A stretch of 64,000 bases of DNA from Chlorocebus sabaeus (GCF_047675955.1 NC_132909.1:42645931-42709930), one strand, 5' to 3'; positions 19,262 through 46,250 are shown, counted from the stretch's first letter. Notes: generated by a model not told the origin, from the sequence alone. Program-made: numbers and translations.

Positions 19262-19556
19262 TTTTTTTTTTTTTTTGAGACAGAGTCTCACTCTATTGTC
19301 CAGGCTGGAATGCAATGACACAATCTCAGCTCACTACAGGCTCCACCTCCCAGGTACAAGTGGTTGTCCTACCTCAGCCTCCCATGTAGCTGGGATTATA
19401 GGTGTGCACCACCATGCCCGGCTAATTTTTGTATTTTTAGTAAAGACAGGGTTTCACCGTGCTGGCCAGGCTGGTCTCAAAGTCCTGGCCTTATGATTCG
19501 CCCTCCTTGGCCTTCCAAAGCACTGGGATTACAGGCATGAGCCACTGTGCCCGGCT
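19262..19556 (-). repeat. Alu
   Basis: A minus-strand Alu. Confidence 0.94.
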
Positions 19557-19630
19557 GATTTATGCACATTTACTTACGTTTTTTATATTCTATAAAAGAA
19601 CTTTAAAGGTTTTATGAACAATCATTTTGA

Positions 19631-19631
<1 letters not shown>

Positions 19632-19666
<35 letters not shown>

Positions 19667-19740
19667 TTGAGACTGAGTGTCACTCTGTTGCTCAGGATGG
19701 AGTGCAGTAGTGGAGTGCAGTGGGCACCATTGCACCTGGC
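19632..19740 (-). repeat. Alu fragment with 15-bp internal duplication
   Basis: The left part of a minus-strand Alu, with 'tggagtgcagt' repeated, then a jump to an Alu 5' end ('gcacctggcc'). Confidence 0.8.
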
Positions 19741-20032
19741 CTTTTTTTGTGAGATGGAGTCTTTCTCTATCACACAGGCTGGAGTACCATGGCAGGATTT
19801 TGGCTCACTGCAACCTCCACCTCCTTGATTCAAGAAATTCTCCTGCTTTGTCCTCCTCAGTAGCTGGGACAACAGGAATGCGCCACCATGTCCGAATAAC
19901 TTTTACACTTTTAGTACAGACGGTGTTTCACCATGTTATTCAGGCTCGTCTTGAACTCCTGGCCTCAGACAATCCACCCGCCTCAGCCTCCCAAAGTGTT
20001 GGGATTACAGGCGTGAGCCAGGGCGCACAACC
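19741..20032 (-). repeat. Alu
   Basis: A minus-strand Alu directly abutting the previous fragment. Confidence 0.92.
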
Positions 20033-20367
20033 CCGTATGGTATATCTTGTAGGATTGTGCTAATGGTGATGAACACCCAACTTTTATTTTGGAAAGTCTT
20101 TATACTCTTTTTGAAGTAAAATAATTTTGAATCAAGTATTACTGGTTAGAAGTTTTTGTTGTTGTTACATTAAAATTTGGGAAGTTCTCAGCTTTTTTAA
20201 AAATCTTCAAGTAATCTTTGTATTACTTTACCTTATATTCTAAGATTCCTTTCTTGAATACATGGATCTACTTGTTTTACATCCCATGTTTTAATTTTTT
20301 TGTAATTTAATATTTTGTGTTATATATTTTTGGGTATGTCACATCACACCAGTTAATTATGTGTTGA

Positions 20368-20446
20368 TTTTTTAGTTTATATTATAATTGTATATAACAA
20401 TATATTTTTTAGTTTATATTGTAATTGTATATAAGAATATTTAACT
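20368..20446. repeat. Tandem duplication of ~38 bp, AT-rich
   Basis: Two adjacent near-identical copies starting 'tttttagtttatatt'; each carries 'aattgtatata'. Confidence 0.85.
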
Positions 20447-20599
20447 GTACAATTTAAGACAGTGTAGAGCAAAATTAAATATGAAAAAGCCATCTGTCTA
20501 TTGCCAATATAATTATTTCTATGTTTCTTTGCCTGTATAAATATTACCCCTGTAGTTTTGTGTCACTTGTATATTTGTTGTGTAGGTTTGGTGTAACAG

Positions 20600-20914
20600 G
20601 GTTTTGTTTTTGGTTTTGGTTTTGGTTTTTTTGAGAGGGAATTTTGCTCTTGTTATGCAGGCTGCAGTACAATGGTGGGATCTCAGCTCACTGAAACTTC
20701 CAACTTCTGGGTTCATGCCATTCTCCTACCTCAGCCTCCTGAGTAGCTGGGATTACAGGCATGTGCCACCACACCTGGCTAATTTTGTACTTTTAGTAGA
20801 GACAGGGTTTCACCATTTTGGTCAGGTTGGTCTGGAACTCCTAACCTCAGGTGGTCTGCCTGCCTCGGCCTCCCACAGTGCTGTGATTACAGGTGTGAGC
20901 CACTTCACCTGGCC
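20600..20914 (-). repeat. Alu
   Basis: A minus-strand Alu with a (GGTTTT)n-type tail. Confidence 0.93.
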
Positions 20915-21140
20915 TGTAACAGTTTTTTAATCCTGTCTAGGTGAGTAGTCATAAAATCTCTCCCAACTTCAACGTCTATTTATTTGTGAATCTATATTAA
21001 TTTTGTGTCAGAGAAACACTTTTGAATCTGAAGATAATTTAAAAACAATAATTACTCTGTATCTATTTTAGGTATTGTTTATTTTTACTTATGTGCTATG
21101 TGTCAAAAACACACAACAAAATTAACAACAAGATTTTCTA

Positions 21141-22433
<1,293 letters not shown>

Positions 22434-22519
22434 TTGTTTGTTTTTGAGATGGAGTTAAATTCACCCACCTCGGCCTCCCAAAGTGCTGGGATTACAGGCA
22501 TTAGCCACGGCACCCAGCC
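22434..22519 (-). repeat. Alu with ~220-bp internal deletion
   Basis: 'tttttgagatggagtt' jumps straight to 'cacccacctcggcctccc', leaving only the two ends. Confidence 0.88.
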
Positions 22520-24246
<1,727 letters not shown>

Positions 24247-24254
24247 TATTTTAT

Positions 24255-24542
24255 TTTAGTTTTGAAACAGTCTTGCTCTGTCACCCATTCTGGAGTGCAG
24301 TGGTACAATATCCACTCACTGCAATCGTCCCCTCCCATGTTCAAGCAATTCTTGTGTGTCAGCCTCCCAAGTAGCTGGGATTACAGGCACATGCTACCAC
24401 GCCCAGCTAGTTTTTGTATTTTTAGTAGATACAGGGTTTCACCATGTTGGCCAGGCTGGTCTCAAACTCTGATCTAATGTGGTTTACCCACCTTGGCCTC
24501 CTAGTGTGTTGGGATTCCAGGAATGAGCCACCAAGCTTGACC
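24255..24542 (-). repeat. Alu
   Basis: A minus-strand Alu in direct succession. Confidence 0.93.
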
Positions 24543-24751
24543 TGTACAGTTTATTGGGAATTTTTAAAATTACTTTATATACATTTTATGGTTGCTTTTG
24601 AAAATTTTATAACTTTGATGGGGTCATATTGCTCTAATATTTTGTATTTATTGTAATCTTTGAGATTTTGACATTAACAAAATGCTACCTGTTACAATCT
24701 TTGTAATATAGCTTTGTCCTGGCATAGTCTGAAATCAATTGTCTTAACTAG

Positions 24752-24994
24752 AGATTCTGGGAATCTCAGCTCACTGCAACCTTCACCTCCCAGGTTCAAG
24801 CAATTCTCTGCCTCAGCCTCCTGAGTAGCTGGGATTACAGGTGTCCACCACCACACCCAGCTAATTTTTTGAATTTTAGTACAGATTGAATTTCACCATC
24901 TTTGTCAAGCTGGTCTTGAACTCCTGACCTTCTGATCCACCCACATCAGCCTCCCAACATGCTGGGATTACAGGCATGAGTCACCCTGGCCGGT
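24752..24994 (-). repeat. Alu lacking its right end
   Basis: A minus-strand Alu beginning mid-element at 'gggaatctcagctcactgc'. Confidence 0.9.
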
Positions 24995-25218
24995 CAACAA
25001 TTTGCTTTTAAAGGCACAATGTTATACTGGAGAGCAAAAACAGCTGTGTTGGGTATAAGTAACAGACTTTTCTATTATCTTCCATTTGGCCCTTTGCATT
25101 GTGCTCACCTGGGGCCCTTCACAACTTATTTGTAAGTTTTTTACAAATGTATTTTGGTCAGTATGTTTTTGTTAAATTTATATGTCCAGGAAGAAATTAC
25201 AGCTGTGGTATTTTGCTG

Positions 25219-25276
25219 TGTCATCTTGCTTATGTAGTTTTTATAGTTTTATACAAACTACATAAGCAAGATGACA
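25219..25276. other. Perfect 22-bp inverted repeat before the finger exon
   Basis: Arm 25219-25240 is the exact reverse complement of 25255-25276 with a 14-nt loop. The right arm ends 58 nt before the finger exon. Confidence 0.97.
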
Positions 25277-25306
25277 TATTTATATTTATCTGAGTCTACC
25301 AATTGA

Positions 25307-27700
<2,394 letters not shown>

Positions 27701-28230
27701 ATAAGATACTGACACTTCAGACATTACACTAAATAACAGTGTTGAGTATAAAAATGAATTCACAACTAAAGGTGTTAAATTATTTGTATATAACTTTTGA
27801 TATAACTATTTGTATATAACTATATAAAAAGAGATTTTTTTGAAGCTTTGTAATTACATTGAAAGTATACTGGTTTCCTTGAAAACAATTTTTTGAAAAG
27901 TGAATAATGATGTAATACAGCTTTCAAATTACTTTATGCTGTTACTTTATTGTATTCACATGTGAACATATGTGATCAATTGTCACTGCATCAGAGATAT
28001 TAGAGATTATTGGACATTCTTTATGACCTTTTCTATAAAAGAGTAAAGACATTAAAATGTAAGATGCATGATGAAAATATAAGTGGAGAGGCTCATTGTA
28101 GTTAACCTGAATTAAGCAATGTTTAAGGTAGGTGTTCAGAGTAATACTTTTCTACATTATACTGAGAGAAAGAAATTATAAATTATAGTTAATCAATTAT
28201 TGTATTATTTTACTAATTTTACTGTTATGT

Positions 28231-28236
28231 AATAAA
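28231..28236 (+). terminator. Candidate poly(A) signal of gene A
   Basis: AATAAA lies about 1.8 kb after the stop, just before an Alu and in AT-rich 3' UTR-like sequence. Its usage is inferred; no other AATAAA of comparable context was noticed between 27700 and 28231. Confidence 0.4.
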
Positions 28237-28271
28237 ATGTTATTTTAAAATTGTTAGATTATGTGTGAACT

Positions 28272-28597
28272 TAATTTATATTTTATTTATTTATTTATTT
28301 AACTTTTCTCTTAAGATGGAGTCTTGCTCTGTCACCCAGGCTGGAGTGCAGCAGCATGATCTCAGCACAATGACTGCAACCTCTGCCTCCCAAGTTCAAG
28401 AAATCCTCCTGCCTTAGCCTCCCGAGTAGTGGGGACTACAGGTGCGCGACACCACTCCTGGCTAATTTTTGTATTTTTAGTAGTCACAGGGTTTGCTCAT
28501 ATTGGTCAGGCTAGTCTCGAACTCCTAAGCCAAGCGATCCACCCACGTCGGCCTCCCAAAGTGTTGAGATTACAGGTGTGAGCCAGTATGCCCGGCC
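28272..28597 (-). repeat. Alu
   Basis: A minus-strand Alu with (TTTA)n head. Confidence 0.93.
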
Positions 28598-28829
28598 TAA
28601 TTTTATTTTTTACCGTCTTAAAACTATTGTGCATTTAATGAAGCATTATTATGCCACTAACTTTAACCTATCCCACTATACTCAATGGTGTAAGTAAAAG
28701 ATGAAAGAAGTATACTATTTGGCATATAGTGGACTACCATCACTAGTAATCACTTTGCCAGTAGCTTTAAACTGCAAATGAATTGAAGAATATTGTTCCC
28801 ATTAGTTAAATTTTTAATCTTTTTTCGTA

Positions 28830-29080
28830 ATTTATTATTACTATTTTTGAGTATATAGTATGTGTATATATGTCTTATAGAGCATATTTTGATTCAGGCA
28901 TATAATATGTAGTAATTAGGGTAAATAAGGTATCCATCACCTCTAGTATTTATCCTTTCTATTCCAAACAGTGTAATTATACACTTTTAGTTATTTTAAA
29001 ATATCCAATTAAATTGTAATTGACAACAGGGTTATTTTTATGGTCATAATAAAAATTATACAGATATATAAATAGAATAT
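28830..29080 (-). mobile_element. Old L1 3' end, minus strand
   Basis: 'aaggtatccatcacctctagtatttatcctttctattcc' fits the antisense L1M 3' region. Confidence 0.6.
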
Positions 29081-29081
29081 G

Positions 29082-29944
<863 letters not shown>

Positions 29945-31436
29945 TATATATATATAATTTTTACATTTCTGAGTCCTGAAAAATTATTAATAAATATTTG
30001 TTATATAGTTTTCTTTGAACATGTGGTCTCTTTGCTTGCAAACGTAGAGACTTTTAGTTTTAATTTTCATAGAGTGAAATATACACATACTCCTCTGAAG
30101 ATAAACCTTAAGTGTAAGAAATTATGAAGTGTGTTTGGTGAGTATGCATTCGTACATATTTTCCGAAGAAAAGCATAATTGTTGGAAAAAAAATTTTAAT
30201 TAGGTGACTAATGGAAAACTAAACACCTTGAATATGCTGAAAGCAAATGTATACTTTCTGCTTTGTATTGAATTTATTAATGTAAAATGTTATGGCTTAT
30301 GGCTTGGATTCTCCCCAGAATAAAGCACAGGCAACTTTGTCTCCAGAAATAACACTCTGAGTACAACAATAAAAGCCCTCTTCAAACACACACAAAAAAT
30401 TATTTTTAACGCTTATTTTAATAAAAATTAAACCAAAATTGAATAATTGGATATATTTTCATTGTTCTATTTGTGTGTGAATGTATAAAATGGCACATAA
30501 AGGAAAAATAATTTAAGCCAGAAAAAAGAGGTTAGTTAATATTTGTAATGAATAAAACTGGAAAGTAGTTCATTATTATTTGCAGATGACATTTTTGTTT
30601 ATGTAGATAACAAAACAGTAGAAAGACTTTTTAAAGTTTATTCAGGTGGGTAGGCAACATTCTAAGATAATACCCTGGATTCCCAGTCTGTTGCACACCT
30701 ACTGTGTAATACTTTCCTCTTGAGGGTAGAAACATGTGTGACTGTGCTGGGAAATCACTCATGAAATTAGGTTACTCATGTGTTGACTTTGTGTTTACCA
30801 AAATGGTAAATGTGTTTACCAAAATGGAGATTATCCTGATTGTGCTAAACTTGTGGGCCATGTTGTAACTGCTCATGGTGGCCACATGAAGGAAACATGT
30901 TTGTATATTGTCATCATTTCTACCTTCCGCATGTTGCTTCCAGTAGGGAGAGTATGGCAGAGGGAAGAAAAGGGAATCTCATTCATGCAAGAAATAATCA
31001 CCTGTCACCTGGGATAGCTTAAGAAAAACAGGAGACCACAACAGGCCCACATTAACAAAAAAGGTAACCCGGGTAAAAGTGCCCACTGTCATTATGGAAC
31101 AACATTTAGTAAGCTGTAGTAAATGATCAGCTTCTGGGACACCAAGAGTCTACCAACAAGGCTGAACTCATTCTAATTCAATCAGCATGTCTGCACCATT
31201 CTGGTGACCCGGGTTTACACTACTCATTACAGAAATACCATGAAGACCAGTGGGTAATGTCCTAAAACTGAACTTACTTCAAATCATACCTAATTGTTTT
31301 CACATTCGAAAAACCTTAAACAATGAATTCATAATTCTAATTATAAATGATTTTACTACACTGTAATAAACTGTAAACAATATGAATATTCTTGAACGCA
31401 TAATTAGTTATGTAGACAGTGTGAAAAAAAAAAACT
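29945..31436. other. Intergenic, no gene seen
   Basis: No Alu. A 20-bp tandem duplication 'gtgtttaccaaaatgg' lies at about 30790-30829. The stretch 30640-31260 may be an ancient DNA transposon but I cannot name it. Confidence 0.45.
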
Positions 31437-31437
31437 C

Positions 31438-31569
31438 GCCAGGCACAGTGGCTCATGCATGTAATCTCAGCACTTTGGGAGGCCAAAGTGGGCAAATCAT
31501 GAGGTCAGGTGTTCGAGACCAGCCTGACCAACATGGTGAAACCCCATCTCTACTAAAAATACAAAAATT
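31438..31569 (+). repeat. Left half of an Alu
   Basis: The left arm is complete to the middle A-rich region, where a second Alu begins. Confidence 0.93.
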
Positions 31570-33207
<1,638 letters not shown>

Positions 33208-33259
33208 TGAGAAATAATTCTTTTTAAAGCTTCCCTCAAATTTAGGGCTTTTATTTTCA

Positions 33260-33475
<216 letters not shown>

Positions 33476-33554
33476 AACTCACAAATGAAAAGTAAATCAG
33501 AGGTTATGTTCCTACTCATACTCCTCAAGATAGATGAATACAATTTCATCAGGC

Positions 33555-34085
33555 AAATTTAATAAGCCAATGAGCTCAAGTTAGGTGTTTTCAAATAGCA
33601 AATTAGCTGAGCCCAGGAGAATCGCATTAGCCAAATAGCTCAGCCCAAGTGATTCCATTTACTCAATCAGCTCAACCTAGGCAATTCCAATCAGTAAATT
33701 TCCTCAGCCCAGGTGATTACATTTTGCCAATTGACTCAACCCACGTGATTCCAATCAGTAACTTAGCTCAGCCCAGGTGATTTCAAACAGCCAATTAGTT
33801 CAGCCTTAACAATTTCAATCAGTCACTGAGATTAGCCCCAGTGAATCTACTTTGCCAATTAACTCAGCCTCGATTATTCTAAACAGAAAGCTCAGCTCAT
33901 GTGATTTTAGTCAGGAAATCAGCTAGGTTCTAGCGAGTCCAGTCAGCCAGTTAGTTGAAACTCTGTGTTTCCAATCAGTCAATTAGCTCAGTTTAGAAGT
34001 ATCTAATTAACCAATTAGCTAAAGTTAGTTGATTCCAATAAGGCAATTAGTTCTGCCCAGGTGGATCGAATCAGCCAATAATCTG
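33555..34085 (+). repeat. CCAAT-bearing minisatellite, about 16 units of ~32 bp
   Basis: Unit consensus by eye: 'gattccaatcagccaa' + 'ttagctcagcccaggt'. Units vary by 10-30 percent. Confidence 0.88.
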
Positions 34086-34147
34086 AATAGTGACTGTAGA
34101 TTCATTAAGTCAGAATGGTGGATGTACAAAGCACTTTTCTACACTGA

Positions 34148-34481
<334 letters not shown>

Positions 34482-34619
34482 TAGGAAAACACATATAAAA
34501 ACTAAGGCTTCTATACATATGTCTAATTAATGTCTATTTATGAATATGTCTTGAAAAAAAAAAGCCCCAAAAGAAAAGTATGTAAGAGGTCATTACCTTA
34601 CTCATTCTCCTCAAGACAC

Positions 34620-34935
34620 GGTCAATGAACTCAGCCCATGTGATTCTAGTCAGCCAGTTAGCTCAGCCCAGGTGATTCCAATCAGCCAATTAAATGAGCC
34701 CAAGTGATATCAATTAGTCAATTATATCAGTCAAGGTGAATCCAATTAGCCAATTAGATTAGCCCAAGGTGATTCCAATTTGCCAATTAAATGAGCCCAA
34801 GTAATACCAATTAGCCAATTATATCAGTAAAGGTGAATCTAGCCAATTAGATTAACCCAAGGTGATTCCAATCAGCCAATTTTCTTAGCCTAGGTAGATC
34901 CAATCAAACCATTATCTAAATAGTGACTACAGGTT
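34620..34935 (+). repeat. CCAAT-bearing minisatellite, about 10 units
   Basis: Same unit as 33555-34085, here with a higher-order alternation of 'aatgagcccaagtgat' and 'atatcagtcaaggtgaat' types. Confidence 0.85.
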
Positions 34936-35295
34936 TATCAAAGCAGGCCCAAACTAGTGGGTGTGAAGAGCACATACATACACTGAGAAGGAATGCAGGG
35001 CCCTGAAGTGCAAACCTGAACAGCATAAATAACATGGCTTTGCTGTCAGCTTATTTCTGAAGCCTATGCTACTGAAGGTGAAGGGTTTTTTTTATGTTTA
35101 TATAAATAATATTGTATGGCTATGTTCCATTCTGAAATGCTACTGAGCAAAAGAGATTGAAAGTAATTATATATCTGTATAATTTGTATATGCCAAGTGA
35201 TTAAAAATGATCTATTGGGGAACATTTCTTGTATATATATTTACCTAGACCTACTCCTATAATCCTGTATGTAAGTTTTAAAAATCTATTTACCT

Positions 35296-35649
<354 letters not shown>

Positions 35650-36419
35650 CTAATAAAGGTATGCTCTGACATACATCCTGCTGCATTTAACATATATAAA
35701 GGAAGCATTGGTCTTTATTGCTCACTTCTGGAAAATGAGCATGCACTAACCAATGGAAGTCATCCACTGCCATGTCAAGGTTGATCCATCCCTTCGTGTT
35801 GAACATATGGCCAGAGGTAAACCAGCCCCAGTCCTAAGGTTCTCACAAATTGTAAAATGTTTTTTTTTTTTTTTCTCATCAGGGCTTTCTGTAAGACATG
35901 GGATCAACTTCATTTTTATGAGTATGTGATGTAAAAGTACAATTTTGTCTTTTCATCTTTGTGACTGAAGTAGTGTCTTTATGGTAATGGAAAGAAAGTC
36001 TAGCACTCTTTCTAGAAGATAGGCCATCATAGTGAAAGCAAATATGACTGTACATGATACCAGGCCGCATTTCAACCAGACCATAGTGATCATACACAGA
36101 AGTGCCAATGGTGGCTCTTATTAGCTAGCTCAAAACTTCTCTCTTCTTTCTGAGTAAGGATAGTCTTACTGACGTCAGACATTTCTGCTTTTTTCAACTG
36201 GATGGACAGAAGCCCACTAGGCTGATTTACTGAGATTCAGAAATGAAAAGACCTGGGTGCCAGGTAAGAAGGACATTTTCAAATTTATGAAAAAAACAAA
36301 AGTGTGGCAAAGTTTTGGCTTGGATTTTATAAATCTTCACTGAGATAACTGGCTGATTGGATTTATGTAGCCTGGAAGTAAAGAAAATAGAAATGACCTT
36401 TTAACCAACATTACTTCAG

Positions 36420-37093
36420 TGCCTTTTTTCTGTAACTATAAATATGGATATAAGATAGGTTGATAGATAAACATATACACAAAGAATGAGTCACATATGT
36501 ATGTATAGGTCAAGTTTATTTGTGTATATATCCCATGTAGGACAGAGGTCATCTTCATCTCTACCCCTGCATCCCAGATAAGTTAAATAAGCAAATTAGC
36601 TCAGCATGCATGATTGCAAAAAGCCAATTAGGTCAGCTCAGGTAAATATAACCAACTGATTAGCTAAACTGGGAAAGTGTAGACATCAAGCCAGGCTCAA
36701 AATGATGGATATGCTCTGAGAAGAAAAGTATGGACCTAAAATGCTAAGCTGGACATAAAGCCTTACATCACACTACCAAAATATTACTTCACAGGCCATG
36801 CTCATGAACATGAAGTTTGTTCATGTTTATACATAGTGCTTTATGGCTGTGTTCCAATCTGAGATGGTATAAAGCCATATAGGTGAAAAGTAAGTCTTCA
36901 TCTGTGTCCTCAGGTTAGGCTGGAAAATTAGAAATGTCTATTGATGAACATCTTTTGTATGCATAAATATTTACATATACAAACTAATATAATCTTGTGT
37001 GTGTTTATGTACTTATGTATATCTATATCTACATCTATCTATAATTCTGTTAACATTCATGCAGAATAAAGATGTAGCAAGTCAAAGTATAAG
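36420..37093 (+). repeat. Low-copy repeat, copy 4
   Basis: 'aactataaatatggatataagataggttgatagataaac', 'gacagaggtcatcttcatc', three array-like units, then 'ctgagaagaaaagtatggacc' and 'tatggctgtgttccaatctgagatgg'. Closest in layout to copy 1. Confidence 0.8.
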
Positions 37094-38645
<1,552 letters not shown>

Positions 38646-38849
38646 CAAAAGACTACACATTGGGTACTGTGTACACTGCTTGGGATATAGGTGCACTAAA
38701 ATCTCAGAAATCACTACTAAAAAAGTTTTTCATGTAATCAGACATCACCTGTAGCCGCAAAGCTGTCGATATAATGATAAAAACAAATCTCCGCCCCCAA
38801 AGTCCCGTAAGATTAAGTTTATATGCTTTGGCATTTAATTTTTTTAAAA

Positions 38850-39121
38850 AGGGTCTCTGTCATCCAGGATGGAGTAAAGTGGCTTGATCACAGTTCATTG
38901 CACTCTCAATCTCCTGGGCTCAGGCAATTCTCCTACCTCAGCCTCCTGGGTAGCTGATACTACAGATGCAGGTACCATGCCGAGCTCATTTTTGTATTTT
39001 TTGTAGACATGGGGTTTTGCCATGTTGCCCAGGCCTGCCTCCAATCCCTGGGCTTAAGCAGTCTTTGTGCCTTGGCCTTTCACAATTCTGGGATTACAAG
39101 CGTGAGCCATCATACCCAACT
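38850..39121 (-). repeat. Old Alu (AluJ-like)
   Basis: A diverged minus-strand Alu. Confidence 0.85.
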
Positions 39122-39502
39122 AGACTCTTATTTTTATATGATATAGAAAAGCTAAACATATTTAGTTCTGCTAGTTAACAGAGAATTTGAAAAAATCTAT
39201 TAAAAATATAAAATGGTTTTTGTCTACAAATACTGATACCAAACAGTTCAAAATTATGTACTAGAGATTTCACTAAAAATTAGGTTTTTAAGAGTTAATG
39301 TAATTAATATATATAATTAAAACTACTGGATCTAAGAAAAACAATTTTGCATAGTGTGCAAACAAAAGCAAAAATATGCTTTCAATGAAGAAAGTTAAAA
39401 ATATTTTGTCTTGTTTGAAATTAAAGATTGTCTCAAACTGAGAAAATAAAAAGAACATAGATAAAAATAAAATACAGAAAGTTAAAAAAGTATTTAAAAG
39501 AA

Positions 39503-39798
<296 letters not shown>

Positions 39799-39885
39799 GT
39801 AATTAAAAGAGATTATAAACTATGTATGGAAATCTACAGTGGTCAAAATGATAGATTTGGTGGATTTATTTATAAAGTTTTGTGA

Positions 39886-40242
<357 letters not shown>

Positions 40243-40461
40243 TAATAGAAAAGTAAAAGTTGATTTTCTCTTGGAACAAAAATTTTATGTATTATTACTA
40301 TAACACAATAACATATTTTTATTCACCTTTTGAATTAATTTAAAAAGAGAAAGAGTAGAGATAGGGTTTTTCTCGTGCTGTCTTTCTTGGGTCATTTGAT
40401 TATAAAACTAAATTTCCTGCATCAAACAGTAAACGGTTTTGTTTTTATAAATCTTCTAATA

Positions 40462-41799
<1,338 letters not shown>

Positions 41800-42087
41800 T
41801 TAATTGACCATTACAAAAGTACTCTGCCACATTTTTAAAGTTATATCAGCCAGTACAGAAATGTTTTAGATATGCTTTTTAAATAAACTCTGTGGTCCTA
41901 GTCAAATTAACTACGATAACCTCTCAGGAATAGTGGTGTGCACCTAAATTGGGGGAAAGTAACCCAATGTTTAAGAAATGTTTAAGAAGTGTTTAAGAAG
42001 ACATAAACTTAATGTTAAGTGTGGACTCATGGAGAACCTAGGCAGCCACTTGATTTTTCCTGAGTTCTTTTTTTAGAATTAAATTAA

Positions 42088-42380
<293 letters not shown>

Positions 42381-42613
42381 CCTATTCCTGAGTTCTTGAG
42401 GTTTCCATTATTAAAAACTCTGCATTTCACTACTCATCACAGAAAAGATAAAGTAATTCACATTAAATATAAATTTTGTGTGTGTGTGTGTGGGGGGGGG
42501 TGACGATTCTAAATTACTACACTAAGTTAAGACCAATTTTTTTTGGTCAAACTTATAATTCTTAGAAGACAATTAAGTTTATGTATGTTTCTGCTACCTT
42601 ATAGGCCATTTAA

Positions 42614-43279
<666 letters not shown>

Positions 43280-43537
43280 TAAAAGCTTTCTGATGCAAGA
43301 AGGATGATGTTTTAACAGTAGCTAAAAGGACACTAACACTTTTTTTCCCCTCATGAAAACTTTCTGAAAAGGTGTCCAATTACAAAGATATTTATTTCAC
43401 TAGAAAAGTTGTAAAACAGTTAAATAAGGTATTACAGATACAATAGTACTGAGCAAAGCTAACTAAATTCACTAGATTGCTTTTGTAATTACAATTGATG
43501 ACAGTCAGATCCACTTAGAGTGGAAAAAATGTGTTGA

Positions 43538-43892
<355 letters not shown>

Positions 43893-44111
43893 TTTTTTTT
43901 TTTTTTTTTTTTAACTAAAGTTGTGCTAAATAAAAGAATGTATCTAGTTTACTTACTGGATAAACAGAGAAGTATCTGTGCGGTTGCTAGTATTTGTAGT
44001 TACACATGGAGAAATACATGGAGTATTACAGAGATTCCATTGTAGGAAATTAATGAACAGACTGCTTGGTTGAAATGAGTAGACCATTTAACAAGCTAAT
44101 TATTTGATCTA

Positions 44112-44485
<374 letters not shown>

Positions 44486-44729
44486 TCAGATAGTCAAAAT
44501 AATAGTCTCCCTACTGCACTCTATTCTCTCAAAACTTAAAAATCTTTGCATGCAGTCATCTCTAGAATGTCAAGTGGTCTCTCTTTAACAGGAATGATGA
44601 AAATTTGAAGATGTATTTGACCATGAGAACACCATAACCTATGAATGACTGGATAAGAACGGAAACCTAAAATAATGGAAACTGAGAGTGACACTAAGAC
44701 CCTAAGTTTTGGTGACACTCTGACCTATG

Positions 44730-45545
44730 TGAAAACTTAATCAAAAGGGGGAAATATTTTAAACAAAATTATTCCAGGCCATCATTCTGGACTGAGCTTG
44801 TTCGCTAGCCCAAACAGACCAAACCAAAATGGAGTCATTCATGCTAAATGTGACATAGTCAAACTGCAAATTTAAAGAAATAGGTAGATTCTAAAACTGG
44901 CCATGTCTTGTTTTTCTTTGGTAAAAAGCAGATTTCGATACAAGGAGGTTTCTTCTACTGTAATCTTTTTAAAAAATAATAAACTGAGGTACTTGTTTTC
45001 ACTTTGTAAAACCCACAGTTCTGCTATTTTATAGTGGAATTTGAGACTAAATAAGTATATTTGTAACGGTGACAAAGTAATATCAATGTCTAAAGTTTTG
45101 GTTTATTTCTTGAAATTGAGGAGATAACCAAAAGGGAGATATTGCTAAATTAATTATAGCCTAAAGCTGACCCCTTTTATGTTTAATTTTGGTTAATAGG
45201 GTTTTCTGTACATAGTAAATGAAAACCTAGCTGAATGTGTACATAGATTGTAACCTATTCTTGTACCAACCACTGTGTTTTTGCCAATAAAAGAACATCG
45301 AATGATCAAACGATATTCAAATAAGGCAAATCCCAAGCTGTAATAAATCTGGCTGTTTCTGTACCTCACTTGTATTTTCTGTATGTCACTTTGCTTTCTC
45401 TGTACATAAATCTTTTTTACCTTGTGGCTGTGCTGGAGTCTGTCTGAGCCTACTAGGGACCCACAGGCTGCTTAATTTGCAAATTATTCTTTGCTCAATT
45501 AAACTATGTTAAACTTAATTTCTCTGAAGTTTTTTTCTTTTAAAA
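44730..45545 (+). mobile_element. Solo LTR-like sequence, class I ERV type
   Basis: Its end reads 'ctgtacataaatcttttttaccttgtggctgtgctggagtctg', then 'ctttgctcaattaaactatgttaaact', the R/U5 style of several MER-type LTRs; 'ccaataaaagaac' occurs at 45286. The left edge is uncertain and no internal ERV sequence flanks it. Family not named. Confidence 0.55.
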
Positions 45546-45697
45546 GTCTTCAAATGTTTTGTATGATAAAAAAAAAATAAGTGATGTGTTGTTAGGCTTT
45601 GATTACCTAAAATAAGTTACGTTTTCCAAATTATTCCATATCAGCTATGTCAGCTGCTTTTTCCAAGTTTTTCTAGGTTTTTTCAAAATGCTTTTGC

Positions 45698-46006
45698 AAT
45701 TTCTTTTTTGTTTTTGTTTTGTTTTGTTTGAGACAAACAAACAAAACACTCTGTCACAATCTGTCACCCAGGCTGGAGTGCAGTGGTGTAATCAATTACG
45801 GCTTAATACAGCCTCCACCTTCCAGGTTTAAACAATACTACCCTAGACGCCTGAGTACCATCATGCCTGGTTAATTTTTTTAATTTCTTTTATTGAGACA
45901 GGATCTTCCTGTGTTGCCCAGGCTGTACTTGGACTCCTGAGCTTAAGTGATCCTCCCATCTCAGCCTCTCAAAGTGTTAGAATTACAGATGTGAGCCACC
46001 ATGTAC
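45698..46006 (-). repeat. Old Alu with an inverted duplication in its head
   Basis: 'gttttgtttgaga' is followed by 'caaacaaacaaaacactctgtcac' before the normal Alu resumes. Confidence 0.85.
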
Positions 46007-46139
46007 CTCAGTAATTTCGTGAGATTTTTCCCAATGATAAACAGTACTATATGGGCACAAATCTGAAAGCAAACTGGTTTCTATTTTTGAAGTGTCACTC
46101 TCCAGGATTTTAAGAGTCTAGGGCAGCTACTTGAATAGT

Positions 46140-46250
46140 GCGCTCCATGGAGGTACACAGGCTTTGGAGTGATAGTTGGTCCTGAGTCCCAGCCCAGCCA
46201 CTTAGTAGCTGTGGGTGTTTGGAAAATTTCTTGATGTGGAAGAGTTCCGT
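46140..46250 (+). repeat. MIR
   Basis: 'acaggctttggagtgatagttggtcctgagtcccagcccagccacttagtagctgtggg' is a clear MIR match. Confidence 0.8.
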
